The notes: generated from the sequence alone by a model not told the origin. 64,000 nt of DNA from Cantharellus purpuraceus (GCA_025174535.1 JALBUN010000012.1:682001-746000); one strand, 5' to 3'. Counted from the first letter of the stretch, positions 9,319-22,182 are shown. A program made the numbers and translations.

Positions 9319-12300
9319 TTATATGGCAATTCTATCCCAGTCGACCTCCCCGCCTGTTTTTCTATTTCGATGCCACGCCGTCAAGCTGACCAAATGTCGC
9401 ATTGTAGGCCGTCCGTGAGGGCAATTCCACGGCTGCTCCATTGTGCCCATATGTCGCACTACCTAACATAGTGTCATTGGTATCATAGAGATTTCTAAAA
9501 TATGCAGAAACCGCATTACCGATGTCATCTGACCAGTCGTCAAAGGCATCCCGATCATGACGCTTTTTCGGCATGCTCGCATCGCAAACATGGTTCGTGC
9601 CTTAGAGCAGCGCACCATCTGGCCGCTTGGCTGGTCTTGCATTAAATGCAGGAGTTCTTCCAGATCTTCGGAGTGGCCTCGTCAATAAAACCTCCTAATA
9701 GATGACGGATGGCAGATGAATCCCACCTTTCACGGTGAACGTCGTACTCTTGCTCACGGGTTGTGCCACGAGCTTCACGCGTTCCCCATGGCCTGCAGGC
9801 GCCTCGTCATCAATAACAACCTCAAACCCATTGCTTCGCAACACATCCACATTCTCAATGGCCACTAACTCGTCAGCCGCTGTCAGTTCGAGGGGTCGCG
9901 GCTGAAATAATTTCTGCGATTCGATTTTTGTAGTTTGTTGCAGAGTTTCAAAGTTGTATTTCTCGTCTGCCGCGTGTTGATCCACAATAAACAAATCGTC
10001 CACACCCTGTCCACCTCTGTGCTGTGCGAGCCGTCGCGTGATGATGAAACCAAGGTTAAATTGTCCCAAAATTTGCATTGATGCAAAGTCCTCCTTGTGA
10101 ATCACTCGCGCGAGCTCCCGCTCAGCGCCTTCAGCATCATCAGCATTTGCGACATTTGCTGTGGCGCCTAGGCCCTGGGAATCGGATGACGCTGGTGGAC
10201 GAGTCGACGGTGGGGTGGAAACGGAGCGAAGACGCAACCATGTCGTAGTGATGCGGTCAAGATCGAACCGCAGTGTGAGAGTTGCACCTGGTGTGCGGAC
10301 AACCTCAGGGTGGGGCCCGTCTTCCGCCAAATCTTCGGAGGCCTGCTGGATAGGTCCAGAACCCTCGTCATTATCTACTGTATTGTCCCTCAAGTCAATG
10401 ACGACCGGCTCTGTGCCAGGCGCAGACGAAACATTCTGAGACGCTTCACGCTCTGTGTCAGGGATCAATAGATCCACATAGCCATCTGATGCTTCCGCTT
10501 GGATCCCGTTAGTGACATCCTGTGTCTCGTCATTGACCTCCATCTCTTCCATATCAATTGTCGTGCCCTGAACGTCCGACTCAGAGGAGCCGCCTTCGTC
10601 ATCGTCCACTTCAATGGGCTTCACTTGGCTACCGGTCATCGCATAACCACCCAACCTCGATCTGATCTTGGTCCTCGCTCCAGCCCCTTTAGATCTGGAC
10701 GTGGTGGATCTCGCTTGGTCACGAGTGGCCACTCTATTCTCCCCCTCATCCTGGACTTGCAGATTCCAAGCTGCCCCCTTTGTACCCAACAGCATCTGTA
10801 CCGGGCGGGTCTTTGTCAGCACTGCTGCTCCTGGTGAGCTCATGCGCGCTCGCTTGTGTGGACGTTCTTGTCCAATATCTGGCTCAGACAACGACGGGGG
10901 CGTCTGCGGCACCGGCACTGTTTTACCCCGATGATTGAAAGTGGAAATGGTGGTAGCTTCTGTGACTGCCACTGGAGAGAGGGACGGCGACGGCACAAAC
11001 AATGGGGAGTGCGGACGTAAACGACGTGCCGGCTCCACATCATGGTCCGGTTCCTCAATCTCCTCGCCACCCGACAATGACTTAATGTCCCTATTTACGT
11101 CAGTCGACGTAGACACATCCTCCAATGGTGCAGGGGGGGCTACATCCAGTGCAGAACTGGAACTGTCAAGTGCTACGTCTTGAGAATCGGGTGTATGCCC
11201 AAATTCGCCCCCATGATCAGTGTCAATGTCGTTAATAATTGCAAAAGACGACCGAGAATGTGAACTTGAACTTTGCCACCCACGGGCATCGCCATCCTGA
11301 GTTGGGGTGTCCATCTCTGAATTGGCCTCTTCCCGTTGTCCGGCTTTCATTCCACGATCACGCGCTTGGCGTGCACTCTTACCAGTTGTCTCATGCCTTG
11401 ACGAGTCGTCCGTCGCGTTCATGGGATCGTCAACCTCTCGGTGACCTAGATCCGAAGACCTTGCGGAATGTGTAATGGGACTGCTTTCACGTTCCGTACC
11501 CGAGCTTCTGGGCTTTGATTGGGTGGCTGAAGCTACACTGTTGACGGGGAACGTCGAGCGGGAGGGCGAGAAGGCCTCCTCAAGCTTCGCCTGTCACGCA
11601 ATCAGATAAGAGGGGCGTGAGCATAGATTTCCAATAAATAAACGAGCTGTTGCACCTTCAACTCTAGAATCAAGTTGTTCTCACTGTGGATAAAGACCGT
11701 CCGTTTGTCAGGGGAAACGTTGATGTCACAGGCATCTTTCAAACGTTCGCAAGGATGAGGAACAACTACCTCGTGATATTCGCTGATGGTTGCTCACTAG
11801 TGGGAAGCTGGAAGTCGGCAATGACAAAAGGCATCTGGTTGGCGTTGAAAGTGCGGTATACCTCATTGAAAACCTTCTGCACCTGCGAATTTGGGGTTAT
11901 TCCTTGTAAATTGTTAAGGGATGGAAGTTCATACCTTGCTTGGGTTGCAAGGCCGTCCATTGATGTAGAAGAACTGCCTATCTGTGGCGGTGCGACCGCA
12001 CCCTGGTGTAAACTTGGATACCAGTCCTTTGACCTCTACGGAAGTCGCCCTGGCAATCCCCCGCCAGTCAGATACGTATCACAAATAAATGTATCATACT
12101 CACTCATCCTGATGGATTCCGCGCTTCTTGAGCACTGACCGATGCTCCGCCTTGACCTCGAGATGTAGATCCAACGGAACAATATTTTCCAGTGACCTTG
12201 GACCCCAAAGAGTCGACAACGCCGCTTTCAACGACGGTGTCCCATCGGTTCGAATTTGCACTGAACGGGTGCTAGTGTCCTGCTTGTGAGTACACACAGA

Positions 12301-13110
12301 ACCATACGACAGTAACGAGACCGCTCACCCCTTGTCAGGATGGTTCGAGACGGTCAAACGAACCCCTTTGTTTGCCCTTGCGCATGGTACCAGAGCATAT
12401 GCATGGAGCAGAGTGAGCGCCTTGCCGTACTCACGCTTTGAGTTCCTTTCGAATTCCTTGCGTCGCACGGGAAGGGGTGAGAACAGCCCTGTGATCATGA
12501 CGGTCATACCTTTCTGTGGCAGCCGTGCAGCCGCTGATGAGCTGCAGAACAGAAACTAGGGGCGAGATAGTATACCTTTCGTGCGGTTCGACCTGTCTTA
12601 TCTTTTACTTTGCCGCTGCGGTCAAACTCGAGGACCGTCCCCATAGGCGCGTGCTCTGCTGTCGCCGTCACGACGGTGACAGAAGAACTGAGGGCACAGA
12701 GCGACGAAAGCGCCTCTCCCCTGAATCCAAACGTCAGGACAGCACCTAGGTCTTCAAATGACGCGAGCTTAGATGTGTGGTGTTTCAAGGCTATGCTTGA
12801 TGGTCGTTGAACTGCAGACGCGATCCATACAAATTACTCACCGATCTTATCATAGTCATCCTCTAAAACCCCGTGGCCATTGTCGATGACTTCGATAGAT
12901 TTGAGGCCATAGTCTTTGAACCTGACCTCTGAGATGCAGTGAGCAAGGGGAGAAGGAGTTGTGAAGACATGCCGACCGACCAATGGACGTAGCGCCGGCA
13001 TCGAGACTATTCTCAACCAGCTCCTTGACTGCCGTCTGTAAATCGATCACCACCTGACCAGATGTGATGCGGTGGATTGACGTAGGGTCAATCGCCTTGA
13101 TGGGCACCAT
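9319..13110 (-). CDS. PMS1: DNA mismatch repair endonuclease, MutL homolog (PMS1 of yeast / PMS2 of animals)
   Basis: The gene has several exons. The start chosen is MVPIKAID at 13110. The N-terminal GHKL ATPase shows [22 protein letters not shown] and [11 protein letters not shown]; the transducer part has [20 protein letters not shown] long acidic, disordered linker (about 10200-11590) leads to the C-terminal endonuclease domain. That domain has the metal-binding [12 protein letters not shown] (DQHA-X2-E-X4-E), ACRKSVMIG and NCPHGRP, the trio that marks the nicking MutL subunit. Final exons were found at about 9660-9530 and 9470-9319, ending DWDRIAI. With MLH1 it nicks the daughter strand in nuclear mismatch repair. 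All catalytic motifs are present. Confidence 0.93.
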
Positions 13111-13944
13111 GACCTTGATGAATCGATGATGTTGCCTGGCGTCGGTGTCCACAGACGCGATCTGCACGGATCTTCCAGGGTACAGGAAAACAAGCGATTG
13201 ATCCTTCTGCGTTGGCAGTGTATGATGGAGCGTCTCTATTGTCCTGTATAGACTGAGAGTACAATCACTCTTGCTGTGCGGCGCGTGCAGTGCACAGCAC
13301 GTGACCTTCGTGGTGGCGCACGTATGACTCATCTCTTTGTCTTTGTTGGCCTACCCAATATCACATGTCACTTTGCCAGATTGCTGTCTGCAACCCCCTT
13401 CACTGTGCACACATTTCTCCTTCCACAACAACTTCCTTTTTACATTTTACATGATTGACCACCTTTTGGGGCGCCCCAGCGTGTCGTGGAAACGATCTCA
13501 GGTGCGCGTATTGCATGCTGCCTCCACTCAGTGTCGCCTCTTGACACAGTGTCTCCTCCCCATTACAGGTGTTCCTCGTCATACTTTTCTGGGTTTGGAG
13601 GCTTCGCAGAGGCGGTGCGGAGGGCCCCAAACTATTTTGGATACGGCGCATCAATCGCGCCTTGAGTATGTGTGGCGCTCGCCCTATTGAATCCACTATC
13701 TCATCATCATTTTCTAGAACGTTTCACCCCTTGGCAGATCATCGTTAGCTTCTTTACACTAATGTATGCGGGGAAAAACTTAGATAGCATCGTTGGACTA
13801 GGCTGTGAGTCGGATGCAGTACTGTATACGCAATTCAAATGACCAGATCTGATGTGCACAGCTCCCGAACCTCTCGCGCACCTGGTAGTGTATTGCTCAC
13901 GGTTTGACGTCATGCGCTCCGCTGAAACTTGATGATTGGCACAG
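13111..13944. other. Intergenic between divergent genes, 834 bp
   Basis: It holds the PMS1 promoter and possibly an undetected first exon of the lipase-like gene, whose frame begins behind a splice acceptor at 13944. Open frames here have no recognisable content. Confidence 0.5.
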
Positions 13945-16205
13945 TATTCGCGCTCATACTATAGGGCAACTTGGCTCGTCACAGGATTGGATGCAGGCTT
14001 CGCCACGGCGATGACAATTCAACCAAAGTGGCTACGAGACCTGTGTTCCGTGTTATTCTCCGGATACTACATTTTGTATGCAAACAAGGCGGACGAAAAG
14101 GTATGCTGATCGGCACGTCCGAATATGGTCATCCGCTTAACGCCTACGCAGCTGCGCAAGTATAGAGCAATTGCCACGGTAGAAATGCTTCGGACCACCT
14201 GGGAGAAGACGACTAATCCTTACGTGAGTTTAGTGATTTGGAGATGAGACGACAAATAATAAATTGCTCATCGTTTGTAGCTTCGGATATTCAATGCCTG
14301 GGATAGACCGGGAATTCGCATTGTGAAAAAGGTTCTGATCCCCCGCCCTCAATATTCGTCATATAGGCGGCCCGTTGTTGGATGGTTATTTTTTGACGGC
14401 ACTGAGGAGGAGTTATTGCATGCCACTGAGTTAATATTGGACCTCCCCGGCGGGGGATTTATATGCATGACTCCTCTTCACCATGAGGAGCGCTTGCGCA
14501 GATGGGCCATTCGATGCAAACGGCCGGTGCTTTCCATTGATTATGGCAAGGCTCCAGAATGTGCGTCGTTAGCCTGTGAAGTAACACCATCATTAACGGA
14601 CAATAGATCCGTTCCCATTCGCGCTCGAAGAGTGTTTCGACGTTTACAGGTCTATTGTCGACACTCGAGGCTCATGTATAGGAATGTCAGGTTCCAAAGT
14701 CAAGATTATCATGAGCGGTGATTCAGCGTTAGTCAATTTGTTATTATTGTGTGCCACACCCTGACAATATCAGCAGGGGTGGGAATTTGGTGGTCACGGT
14801 CATGTACAAAATTCTCGAGTCCCCTGTGCCCATTCCGCGACCTGTCGCACTCGTATTCAGCTACGCGGCGCTAGACTTCAACTTTGGTTCTTGGATGTCG
14901 CCTGCGCATCTGCGGGTGCTCAGGTCCGAACAATCCACAGCAAATCTTGCCGGTTTGGCCGAGCAGAAAGATCACTTTAGTCATAAGAGCCCTTTAGCCG
15001 TTGTAAACGACATTCAAGGACCGAATATGCGGCGACGGAAGAGCTGGACCACGGCGCTGACATTGGGAAACAAGAGCACTGGGACACGCAATCAGACGAC
15101 CCCGGCACTTGCGCGGACGCGGTCCATGTTTAGACGCAAGTCGAATCCGTTCTCGACTGCGATGGGGGAAGACGCGGAGGAAGAAGGCAATGTGGCCGAC
15201 GAGGAAGACGAAGAAGACGAAGATCAGCACGTGGAAGAGCGCGACAAGCCGCTTGCGAAGCGCGTTGTGATGATGGAGGAGCAGCAACGGGAGGCGCAGC
15301 AGACGGAGCTTTCAGAAGCCGTCAAGGAGGTTCTCACACGAGAAAGCAACGCTACCAATGCACCGATTGGAACACGGCTGACGATGACGAGCCGCACAGG
15401 GTACTTCCAGGACAGAATTATTTCGCCCAGCATGATGCGTGCGATGGCGATTCTGTACATTGGACCGAAGCGGAATCCAGACTTTGAGAAGGACTATTAC
15501 CTGTCACCTATACTGGGGCCCAGTGCGCTGCTGGCAGAGTTTCCGCCGATGCTCATGTCGTGCGGGGAAAAGGACCCGTTCGTGGACGACACGGTGATCT
15601 TTGCGGGGCGGGTGCGGGAGGCGAAGCGGATGCGGCGACAGGAGGTGGAGACGGCGCGACGACGGGTGGGGGAGAGTCTGCGGATGACGGGGGGGACGAG
15701 TGGGGCGACGGACAGAATTTTGGAGGAGACAGAGGAGGACTGGGTGCGACTGGCGATCATCGAGGGATGGAGCCACGGGTACCTGCAAATGTCGACACTG
15801 ATGCCGGAAGCGAGAGAGGCGATCTACCGGATTGGAGAGTGGATCTGCGATGCCTTTGTGGCGGTGAGGGGGGTGCAGAAGACTGGACATGGGCCCGATG
15901 TGGGGAAGGGAGGAGTGTCGTCAGAAACGGAAACAGACGAGGGACTGATGTTTGTGCCGAAGAAGAAACGGAGCCCGGCTTCTTCATTCGGGAGAAGCGA
16001 CCGGTCGTCAGACGAGACGCTGATTGGACAGACGGGACGACCGGCTTCGGTGAAGCCGACGGGTGTGAGAGAGGGAGGCGGGATGGGGGAGACGACGGCG
16101 CGTGTGCCGGCCGGGAAGGGAGGAGCACTGGTGCCCGAAGCGGATCTGCTGAAGCGCCGTCGTGAAGAGGCGGTGTTCGGGATTGGGGATGTTCGGGCCG
16201 CATAG
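13945..16205 (+). CDS. Hormone-sensitive-lipase-like alpha/beta hydrolase (first exon uncertain)
   Basis: Five exons (13945-14100, 14152-14223, 14281-14560, 14607-14727, 14777-16205) join in frame to about 685 residues. The first begins behind a CACAG acceptor; the first in-frame ATG inside it is at 14011, so a short upstream exon may be missing. The N-terminus is hydrophobic (membrane anchor-like). The hydrolase shows the oxyanion loop LPGGGF, nucleophile GDSAGG (split by an intron), acid EKDPFVDD and base WSHGYLQM, all of the HSL family that cleaves acyl esters. Between nucleophile and acid there is an insert of over 150 residues with an Asp/Glu run and several Arg-Arg pairs. The C-terminal tail after the His is long and charged. 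Substrate unknown. Confidence 0.85.
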
Positions 16206-16388
16206 TAGCCGGTGCTGATGGCGGGCGTGCAGTGCGGAGGCGCGGCACTGATGCGTAACGCTGGTGGCTGAGTGCTATTGAGTCACGTGTACATGTTGAG
16301 ATCTACGCATAGCATAGCCACACACAGCTTGCTCTGCTCCATCGTTCATGCGCACTCTAAAAGCCGCGCCAGTCTGCCTTGTTCCCCC

Positions 16389-17459
16389 ATGGATCACAGC
16401 GAGTACTACTACAACCTCCCGCTCTACACGCAGGATCTCTATCTCCCAGAGACCCCTTCCTCCTCCTCCAACCACCCCCAGCCCGTCATCGACAGCTCCG
16501 TCCTCGACCCCCTCTACGCCAACCAGTACCGCTACCCCCGTCCGCCCCAGATGCAGCAGCAGCAGCAGCAGCAACACCACCCGCAGCAGCAGCTCCAGCT
16601 CCAGCGTCCCCACTCCCATCCGCAGCACACACAGCAGAGCTACTCATACCACGCCATCCACCACGACCAGCTCCGCCACGCCCACTCCCACCCCGCCCTC
16701 CCACGCGTCTCCCCTCCCCTCCAGCCCCGCGTCTCTCCTCCCCACACCACGCGCTCCTCGCCGTCCACCACGTCCGCATACTCCGATCCGCTTTCCACGC
16801 TGCGCGACGACCTCCAGGTGCACGCAGCGGCAGCCGCCCTCTCACAGGCTGGGGGCTCCATGGGCACCGGCGACCTCTACACGGCCTCGGGCGTGCCGCG
16901 TCTGCCTCCCATCCTCCAAGTGGAAAAGCAGCAGGTCACGACGACGGCCACACAGGCAGCGAGCGCGATCCGGCGGCGCAACGAGGCGTCCTTCCGCTGC
17001 CCTGTGCCTGGCTGTGGCAGCACGTTTACGCGCCGTTTCAACCTCAAGGGCCATCTGCGCTCGCACACGTCCGAGCGCCCGTATGCGTGCGAGTGGCCTG
17101 GGTGCGACAAGGCGTTCGCGAGGCAGCACGACTGCAAGCGCCATTACCAGCTGCACTCGGCCAGGGCTGGCACCCACATGTGTCAGGGCTGTGGCAAGTC
17201 CTTTTCGCGCACCGACGCGCTCAACAGACACTGTGAGTGACACCGCCTTTGCCGTCCTGCGCGCGGCTGTGCTCATGTCTGCCTTTTTCTAGTACGCTCA
17301 GATGGTGGCTTTGACTGTCGGGTGCACATGCAGGCGGTGGGTGGCTCCAGCCGCGACCTGCTCTCCGTGTCTCCACGTGGGGATGACTCTGGCAGTCCCA
17401 GCGACACGACAGACGGGACGATGAGCGGCACTAGCCGCTCGCGCCCCCCCTCTGTCTAG
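16389..17459 (+). CDS. C2H2 zinc-finger transcription factor
   Basis: Two exons (16389-17232, 17293-17459; 60 bp intron) give 336 residues. The first 190 are low-complexity: Pro/Ser/His rich with Gln runs (CAG repeats near 16555). Three C2H2 fingers follow: CPVPGCGSTFTRRFNLKGHLR, CEWPGCDKAFARQHDCKRH and CQGCGKSFSRTDALNRH. The third finger is split by the intron and followed by LRSDGG and a short Ser-rich tail. It should be a nuclear DNA-binding regulator. The finger set resembles fungal Azf1/Con7/Sdp-like factors but I cannot assign an orthologue. Local GC content is much higher than in the neighbours. Confidence 0.85.
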
Positions 17460-18149
17460 GACTTGCTCGAACCAAACATTCCCTCTCTCTTGACAATCTA
17501 ATCGAACCGAAAACCGTCTCGCCATCACTCGCGACGCACACCCGGACGTGTACGCTTATATTATCTTGTTGCTTCCTGTTATTTGTAGATCTTGTTTAAA
17601 TAAGTACATTAGACGAAAATACTGTGTTGTTGGCGCCGCCTGGGCGGTTTGCTCTATGGCAATATTGGATGATTATCTCATGTCTATCCCGCCTCTTGTG
17701 TGTCGTCATCGGTAAAGTGCTAGCTGCCGCATCCATACCGGGATCTGCAGTGGCGTCGGCTACCAATGTCCCGATCCTTGTCGACATCGGCAGCTGTCTG
17801 ATCCGCACCGCCGTGCCTGGTGCGCATGGCCTGTGCCTCACCGGTCGCCATGCTTACCCGTAGCCGAACTGGCATTGCAAGGTGGGATCTGCAGCGTATC
17901 GCCCATCGCTGTGCTGGACCTGTACCGGCGCATCCCCTTTCCGCTGCCAAGGCGTTGGCGCAATCAGGCCACGAACACAATTGTCACTGGATCGACTCCT
18001 ACGCAACAGCTCATCGCCATCTCCATCAACAATGGTGGTGATGCTCCCGCACTGAGATGGGCCCAACGGACTAGCCTTGGCACAATCATGACGCGTCAAG
18101 GTAGAGTGCAGTGGATGGCAGAGATCTAGGCCAGAGAGGCCTTGGAACA

Positions 18150-18690
18150 TGTTATTCCTCGCCGAATCCCAACCTACAGGTCAGGCTCGGGGCTTGGCAA
18201 CACAATCGCGTGTTGACCTTGTGACCTTGTGTCAACCGTGTTCAAAGCGCACCCACGACACGCAACTTGTTCATAGCTGGACCCGTCACATGAGCACAGT
18301 GACTTCATATTGTGACTTCAGCCATGTAACCCGTGGGGAATTTGCCCACGGGTTACATGGTAACATATGCGTCTGCTGTCATCATTCGGCCAGAAGCCCC
18401 TTGTACAAATGGAAAAACAGCTCATGCATGTCTGTTTACGCACGCCATATGTTGTTATTACTCGCCGAGCTTCCAGACCAATATCCTGCTCGAATCTCAG
18501 GGGGCCAGCTGCGAACCAGCCCCAGCCACAGTGCGTAGCAACGCAAATTGCATGTTGACCTGGCGACACTGGGCCAAGCGTGTTCAACGCGCACCTACGA
18601 CACGAGGATCTACTGCACGCAGCCTGTTCATACGGGGACCTGTCCCATGAGCTGGCCACTCTGACGCATTGACTCGTGACTTCTTCCTGT
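18150..18690. repeat. Diverged tandem duplication, unit about 300 bp
   Basis: The segment from about 18150 and that from about 18450 share order and blocks: TGTTATTCCTCGCCGA / TGTTATTACTCGCCGA, then TGTTGACC, then GTGTTCAAAGCGCACC / GTGTTCAACGCGCACC with ACGACACG, then TTGTTCATA / CTGTTCATA. The blocks keep their spacing only roughly, so the duplication is old. Confidence 0.65.
18322..18360. repeat. Perfect 16 bp inverted repeat
   Basis: CCATGTAACCCGTGGG is followed after 7 bases by its exact complement CCCACGGGTTACATGG. It could form a strong hairpin in DNA or RNA. It lies inside the first unit of the duplication and is not kept in the second. Confidence 0.85.
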
Positions 18691-18893
18691 CCTTGAAACA
18701 CATGATTCCAGCCTTGCGATGGCTAGGGATCGTCCAGATTTTTGCTTTACGTGAGTATTAAGAGCTTACAGCATAAGCAATGCAAAGGGTGCAAGGTTCT
18801 GAGTGTTGCAGAAAGTGATACAAACGAGCGTGTTGATTGGCATACAGTAAGCCTTAACAATATGCTTGCAAGACACGCAAGTGTCCCGTGTTC

Positions 18894-18916
18894 GCTTACA
18901 AAACGTGTTTGTAAGC
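18894..18916. repeat. 9 bp hairpin upstream of PEX5
   Basis: GCTTACAAA, five bases, TTTGTAAGC. It lies about 105 bp upstream of the PEX5 start codon; a role in regulation is only a possibility. Confidence 0.5.
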
Positions 18917-19021
18917 TAGCACAGACCAACATGTGCTGCTGTGACAGACGTTGTGATGTTACATAAGCTCCAGCACGTACTTGAGTGTCGGCAGAGCGGC
19001 TCCTGCTATTCCCGACGCCCT

Positions 19022-21677
19022 ATGGCATTACCTGCACTCATCAATGGTGCCGACTGTGGCCCCCTCAATCCCCTGCAGTCTCTTTCCAAACAGTTTGACA
19101 AGGATCGTGGTGTTCAACAGGTAATACTATGTCTAGTCAGAATTATGGAATGTTAAGTGTATGCTATAGGACCATTTTGTACCTGGCCGCGCAGGTCCTT
19201 CCCGCGAGGCGAGTGATAGCCTCTCCATTTTCTATCTCTCCATTGACGTTACTTCAGACATTTCGTACCCAATCTGCCCATGCGCCATCCTTTGGCGAGG
19301 AAGCCACCCGTTTCTTTTCTGGTCAGGTTTCAAGTGCTGCGTTCACACGCCATGTCCTGCCAGACGCTTTTGACCTGTCCTCCTTGCGTGGCGGTCTGCC
19401 TCAACAACAGCAGCAGCAGCAGCACCGTCTAGGGCCACCGCCTTCATCTGCGTGGGCCGGTGATTTTCTGAGTCAGTCGGCCATGCAAGTTAGGAGTCAC
19501 CAGCCTCACTCGGAACCGTCCAATGTCAAGCCATACCAACCTCCAAGTGTCGACCCTGCAGCTTTGCAACATATGCAATATACGCTTCCCGTGAACAATG
19601 CCTTTATGAATGGTATATTGCTACTTTACATTTTGCAAAATCTTTGAATAATTGTTACCACAAGGCGTTTTCAGACCATCAATGCAAATTCCGCCTGTAT
19701 TTCATGATGTCGTCACCCCGGGTAAGTCTATGTATCGACGATTGCAAAACTCGCAGTCATATATTCCATTCAGATCTCCGCCACTCCGAACTTGCCACAA
19801 GACAAATAGACTTTCCTCAAGAGGAAGTACAACAACAAGAAATACACTCAGAAGCCATCGATGCCGATGAACTTTCAAGAACTGCTGGGCTACTGGTTGA
19901 AGCGGTCAAGCAAGAAACCAACCCCAAGTTCCAGAACTCGGCATTTCTAGGACTAATGCGACAGCTTAGAGACAAGGAAATGACCATCAGAGGCACCGAT
20001 GTGGTGAGAGCGTTAGAATCGTCGACAGATGGTAATTCCGTCTCCTCGTGGGCCCAGGAGTTTACGACCCTACCCGACGTCAAAGGCAAGGGCAAGGCCA
20101 GAGATGAAATCGGCCCGGTAGGTGAAGACATGTTGGGAACCGATATATCCACTGAGGCTCAGCGCGGCATGCGTCAGTCGTTCCACGACTTGATGGCCGA
20201 GGAGTCAAAGGCAATAGGTGTTCCCTCCGCCCGCAAGTCTGTCCATTTCGGACATCCCGAAGTCCTTACGGACGAATCTGACCCAGTCGCAGAGTCTGCT
20301 GAAGATCGGTACTGGAGGCAAGAGAACACAGAGTATCAGAACTACTGGACCGGACCTCGTCCCCCGGAGATTTTACGGGGGACGCCTGATTGGGACGAGC
20401 TCCAGAGCGACTGGGAGCGCTTCGAAGCTACGGCAACGGGCATCAAGTCCGTAGCTGTCTATCAATTTCAGCCAAATAACCCTTATCTAGTAGGCGACTC
20501 TTCGACACGCAATCACATCATGCATGCGCAGCGCAGTCATTCCAATGAGGTGAGTTCAATGGTGGCTCGTCATACGTTCTGATCATAATGAAAATTAGAG
20601 CGTTCTCGAGAAAGAAGCATTCGTGCAGAATAATACGCGGAATCCCAGAGGGTGGTTTGAATTAGGTGTCAAGCAGCAGGAGAACGAAAGAGAGACAATG
20701 GCAATACAGGCGCTACAGCGTGCGGTCGAGCTCGATCCGTCCTATCTCGAGGCGTGGCTGGCCCTGGCCATCTCTTATACTAATGAGAACGACAAAGACG
20801 GTGCATACGATGCCATCGAGCATTGGGTGCGGAACAATGGGCTGTACAAAGTTGGGCAGCCAGTGGGATTGTTGGATAAGGACAAGGAAAAGTCGGCCGG
20901 CGAGAGACATGAGCAGTTGATACAGTGTCTCATGGGGTTTGCGAGAGCTTCTTCAGAAGTCGATGCAGATATTCAGACGGCCCTTGGCGTTTTATTGAAC
21001 ACCTCAGAGGTAATTTTGTCGTCTTGTGCTTTGCTCACGGTGGTTGACACTTCCCCACAGGACTTCAACAAAGCGCGGGATTGTTTCGGGGCAGCACTTG
21101 CTGCGCGACCGAATGTATGCAGTTCCATTCCGTATGTTTAGTCACTAACATACTTTATTCTGTTAGGATTGGCTATTATACAATCGGGTTGGGGCCACCA
21201 TGGCAAACAGCGGGCGGTCAGGCGACGCATTGTGGTATTACTACCGCGCTCTTGAGCTTAATCCTTCCTACATTCGGGCTCGGTGCGTCGTTACTCGCCC
21301 GATTTGGTCCTGTCATACTAATACCATGCCCAGGTTTAATCTTGGCATATCATGCATTAATATGAAGGTAAGTAAACAAGTTCTTAAAGTTGGCCTGTGG
21401 TGACACATGATGCAGCGGTTCGATGAGGCTGCGATGCACATCCTTGACGCTTTGGTTTTGCAAGAAAATGATGGAGCCGATGGGAGCCAAAAGCGAGGGA
21501 TCACATCGTCGGCATTGTGGGAATGCCTTCGGACTACTTGTCTTCAGTTGCAGAGGTCAGAATTGGCATCTCTATGCGACTCGCAAGATTTAGAAGGTAC
21601 GCATGTGTTGGTTCATACTACTGGAGCCCTAGAGTCATAAAGTCGTTACAGGATTTCGCAAAGCATTCTGGACGTGA
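19022..21677 (+). CDS. PEX5: Peroxisomal targeting signal 1 receptor PEX5
   Basis: Eleven exons join in frame to 715 residues: 19022-19120, 19170-19208, 19258-19612, 19665-19721, 19774-20549, 20599-21009, 21061-21114, 21167-21282, 21334-21367, 21416-21596, 21652-21677. The N-terminus NGADCGPLNPLQ holds the conserved Cys (residue 12) whose monoubiquitination recycles the receptor. A Gln run follows near 19405. The C-terminal half is TPR repeats (NPRGWFELGVKQQENE, LDPSYLEAWLALAISY, LNPSYIRARFNLGISC) that read the SKL-type signal of cargo. It shuttles between cytosol and peroxisome membrane. Intron 2 (19209-19257) has a GC donor, the only choice giving the family sequence GPSRETFRTQ. Confidence 0.95.
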
Positions 21678-21820
21678 CAGCTCGAATGGTGCAGTAATAC
21701 AGCTTGTTGCCAAGATACACGTAACAGTGGCTCGATCATAAAACTGTCGGTGCATTCAGTCCCAGTACCAAGCATGTCTGAGAGACCAGCTCACATTATT
21801 TGACGCGTCGTGACGCGTAG

Positions 21821-22036
21821 CTATCGCACCCCAAGTCGATCATCCCTCGTCATTGCCTCGCGTTTCCGTTTGGCATCATCAGGCGCGACGTAGGGGGCTT
21901 TCTTTTCTTCCTTCTTCTTCCCTGCTTCTCGTGCGGCTAGATCCGCCGCGGCCAATTTTTTTCTGGCTATGAACTCCTTCACATCTGAGACATCTGCGTC
22001 ACCCAGCGGAATGAGAGTGGGGTTTCTGCGAATCAT
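21821..22036 (-). CDS. CDC26: Anaphase-promoting complex subunit CDC26-like
   Basis: This single-exon gene gives 71 residues. The start MIRRNPTLIPL fits the short N-terminal peptide of CDC26 that is clasped by the TPR subunit APC6/Cdc16, followed by a helix (DVSDVKEFIARKKLA) and a charged tail. Such small proteins are easily missed; length and N-terminus are what support it. It converges on PEX5 (144 bp apart) and is head-to-head with the PRA1-family gene (146 bp between start codons). Confidence 0.72.
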   Translation of the reverse strand: MIRRNPTLIPLGDADVSDVKEFIARKKLAAADLAAREAGKKKEEKKAPYVAPDDAKRKREAMTRDDRLGVR

Positions 22037-22182
22037 TTTGGCGTGGTTTGGTGAACTGTGGTTGTGGCTGAGAACCGGGACGCGTGACTTCTTTGAACAA
22101 TCGGAGTTGTAAGATCCTTTGTCATACGTAAGCCGCGCGTCAACAACAGTCTGTTACAGCTACCCCTCATACCTAGGAAATT

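Larger units (their letters stand above)
17460..19021. other. Long intergenic region, 1562 bp, with diverged duplication and hairpins
   Basis: No gene is recognised. It contains two related segments (about 18150-18320 and 18450-18690) and two hairpins, listed separately. The last part must hold the PEX5 promoter. Confidence 0.55.

Noticed and set aside
9362..9574. Separate small minus-strand gene downstream of PMS1
   Set aside because: It is the wrong frame over the last PMS1 exons (ACRKS and CPHGRP motifs lie in the other frame).
17596..18650. Several overlapping open frames of 60-130 codons
   Set aside because: No recognisable domain, no consistent splice pattern, and they overlap in all frames over a repeat region.
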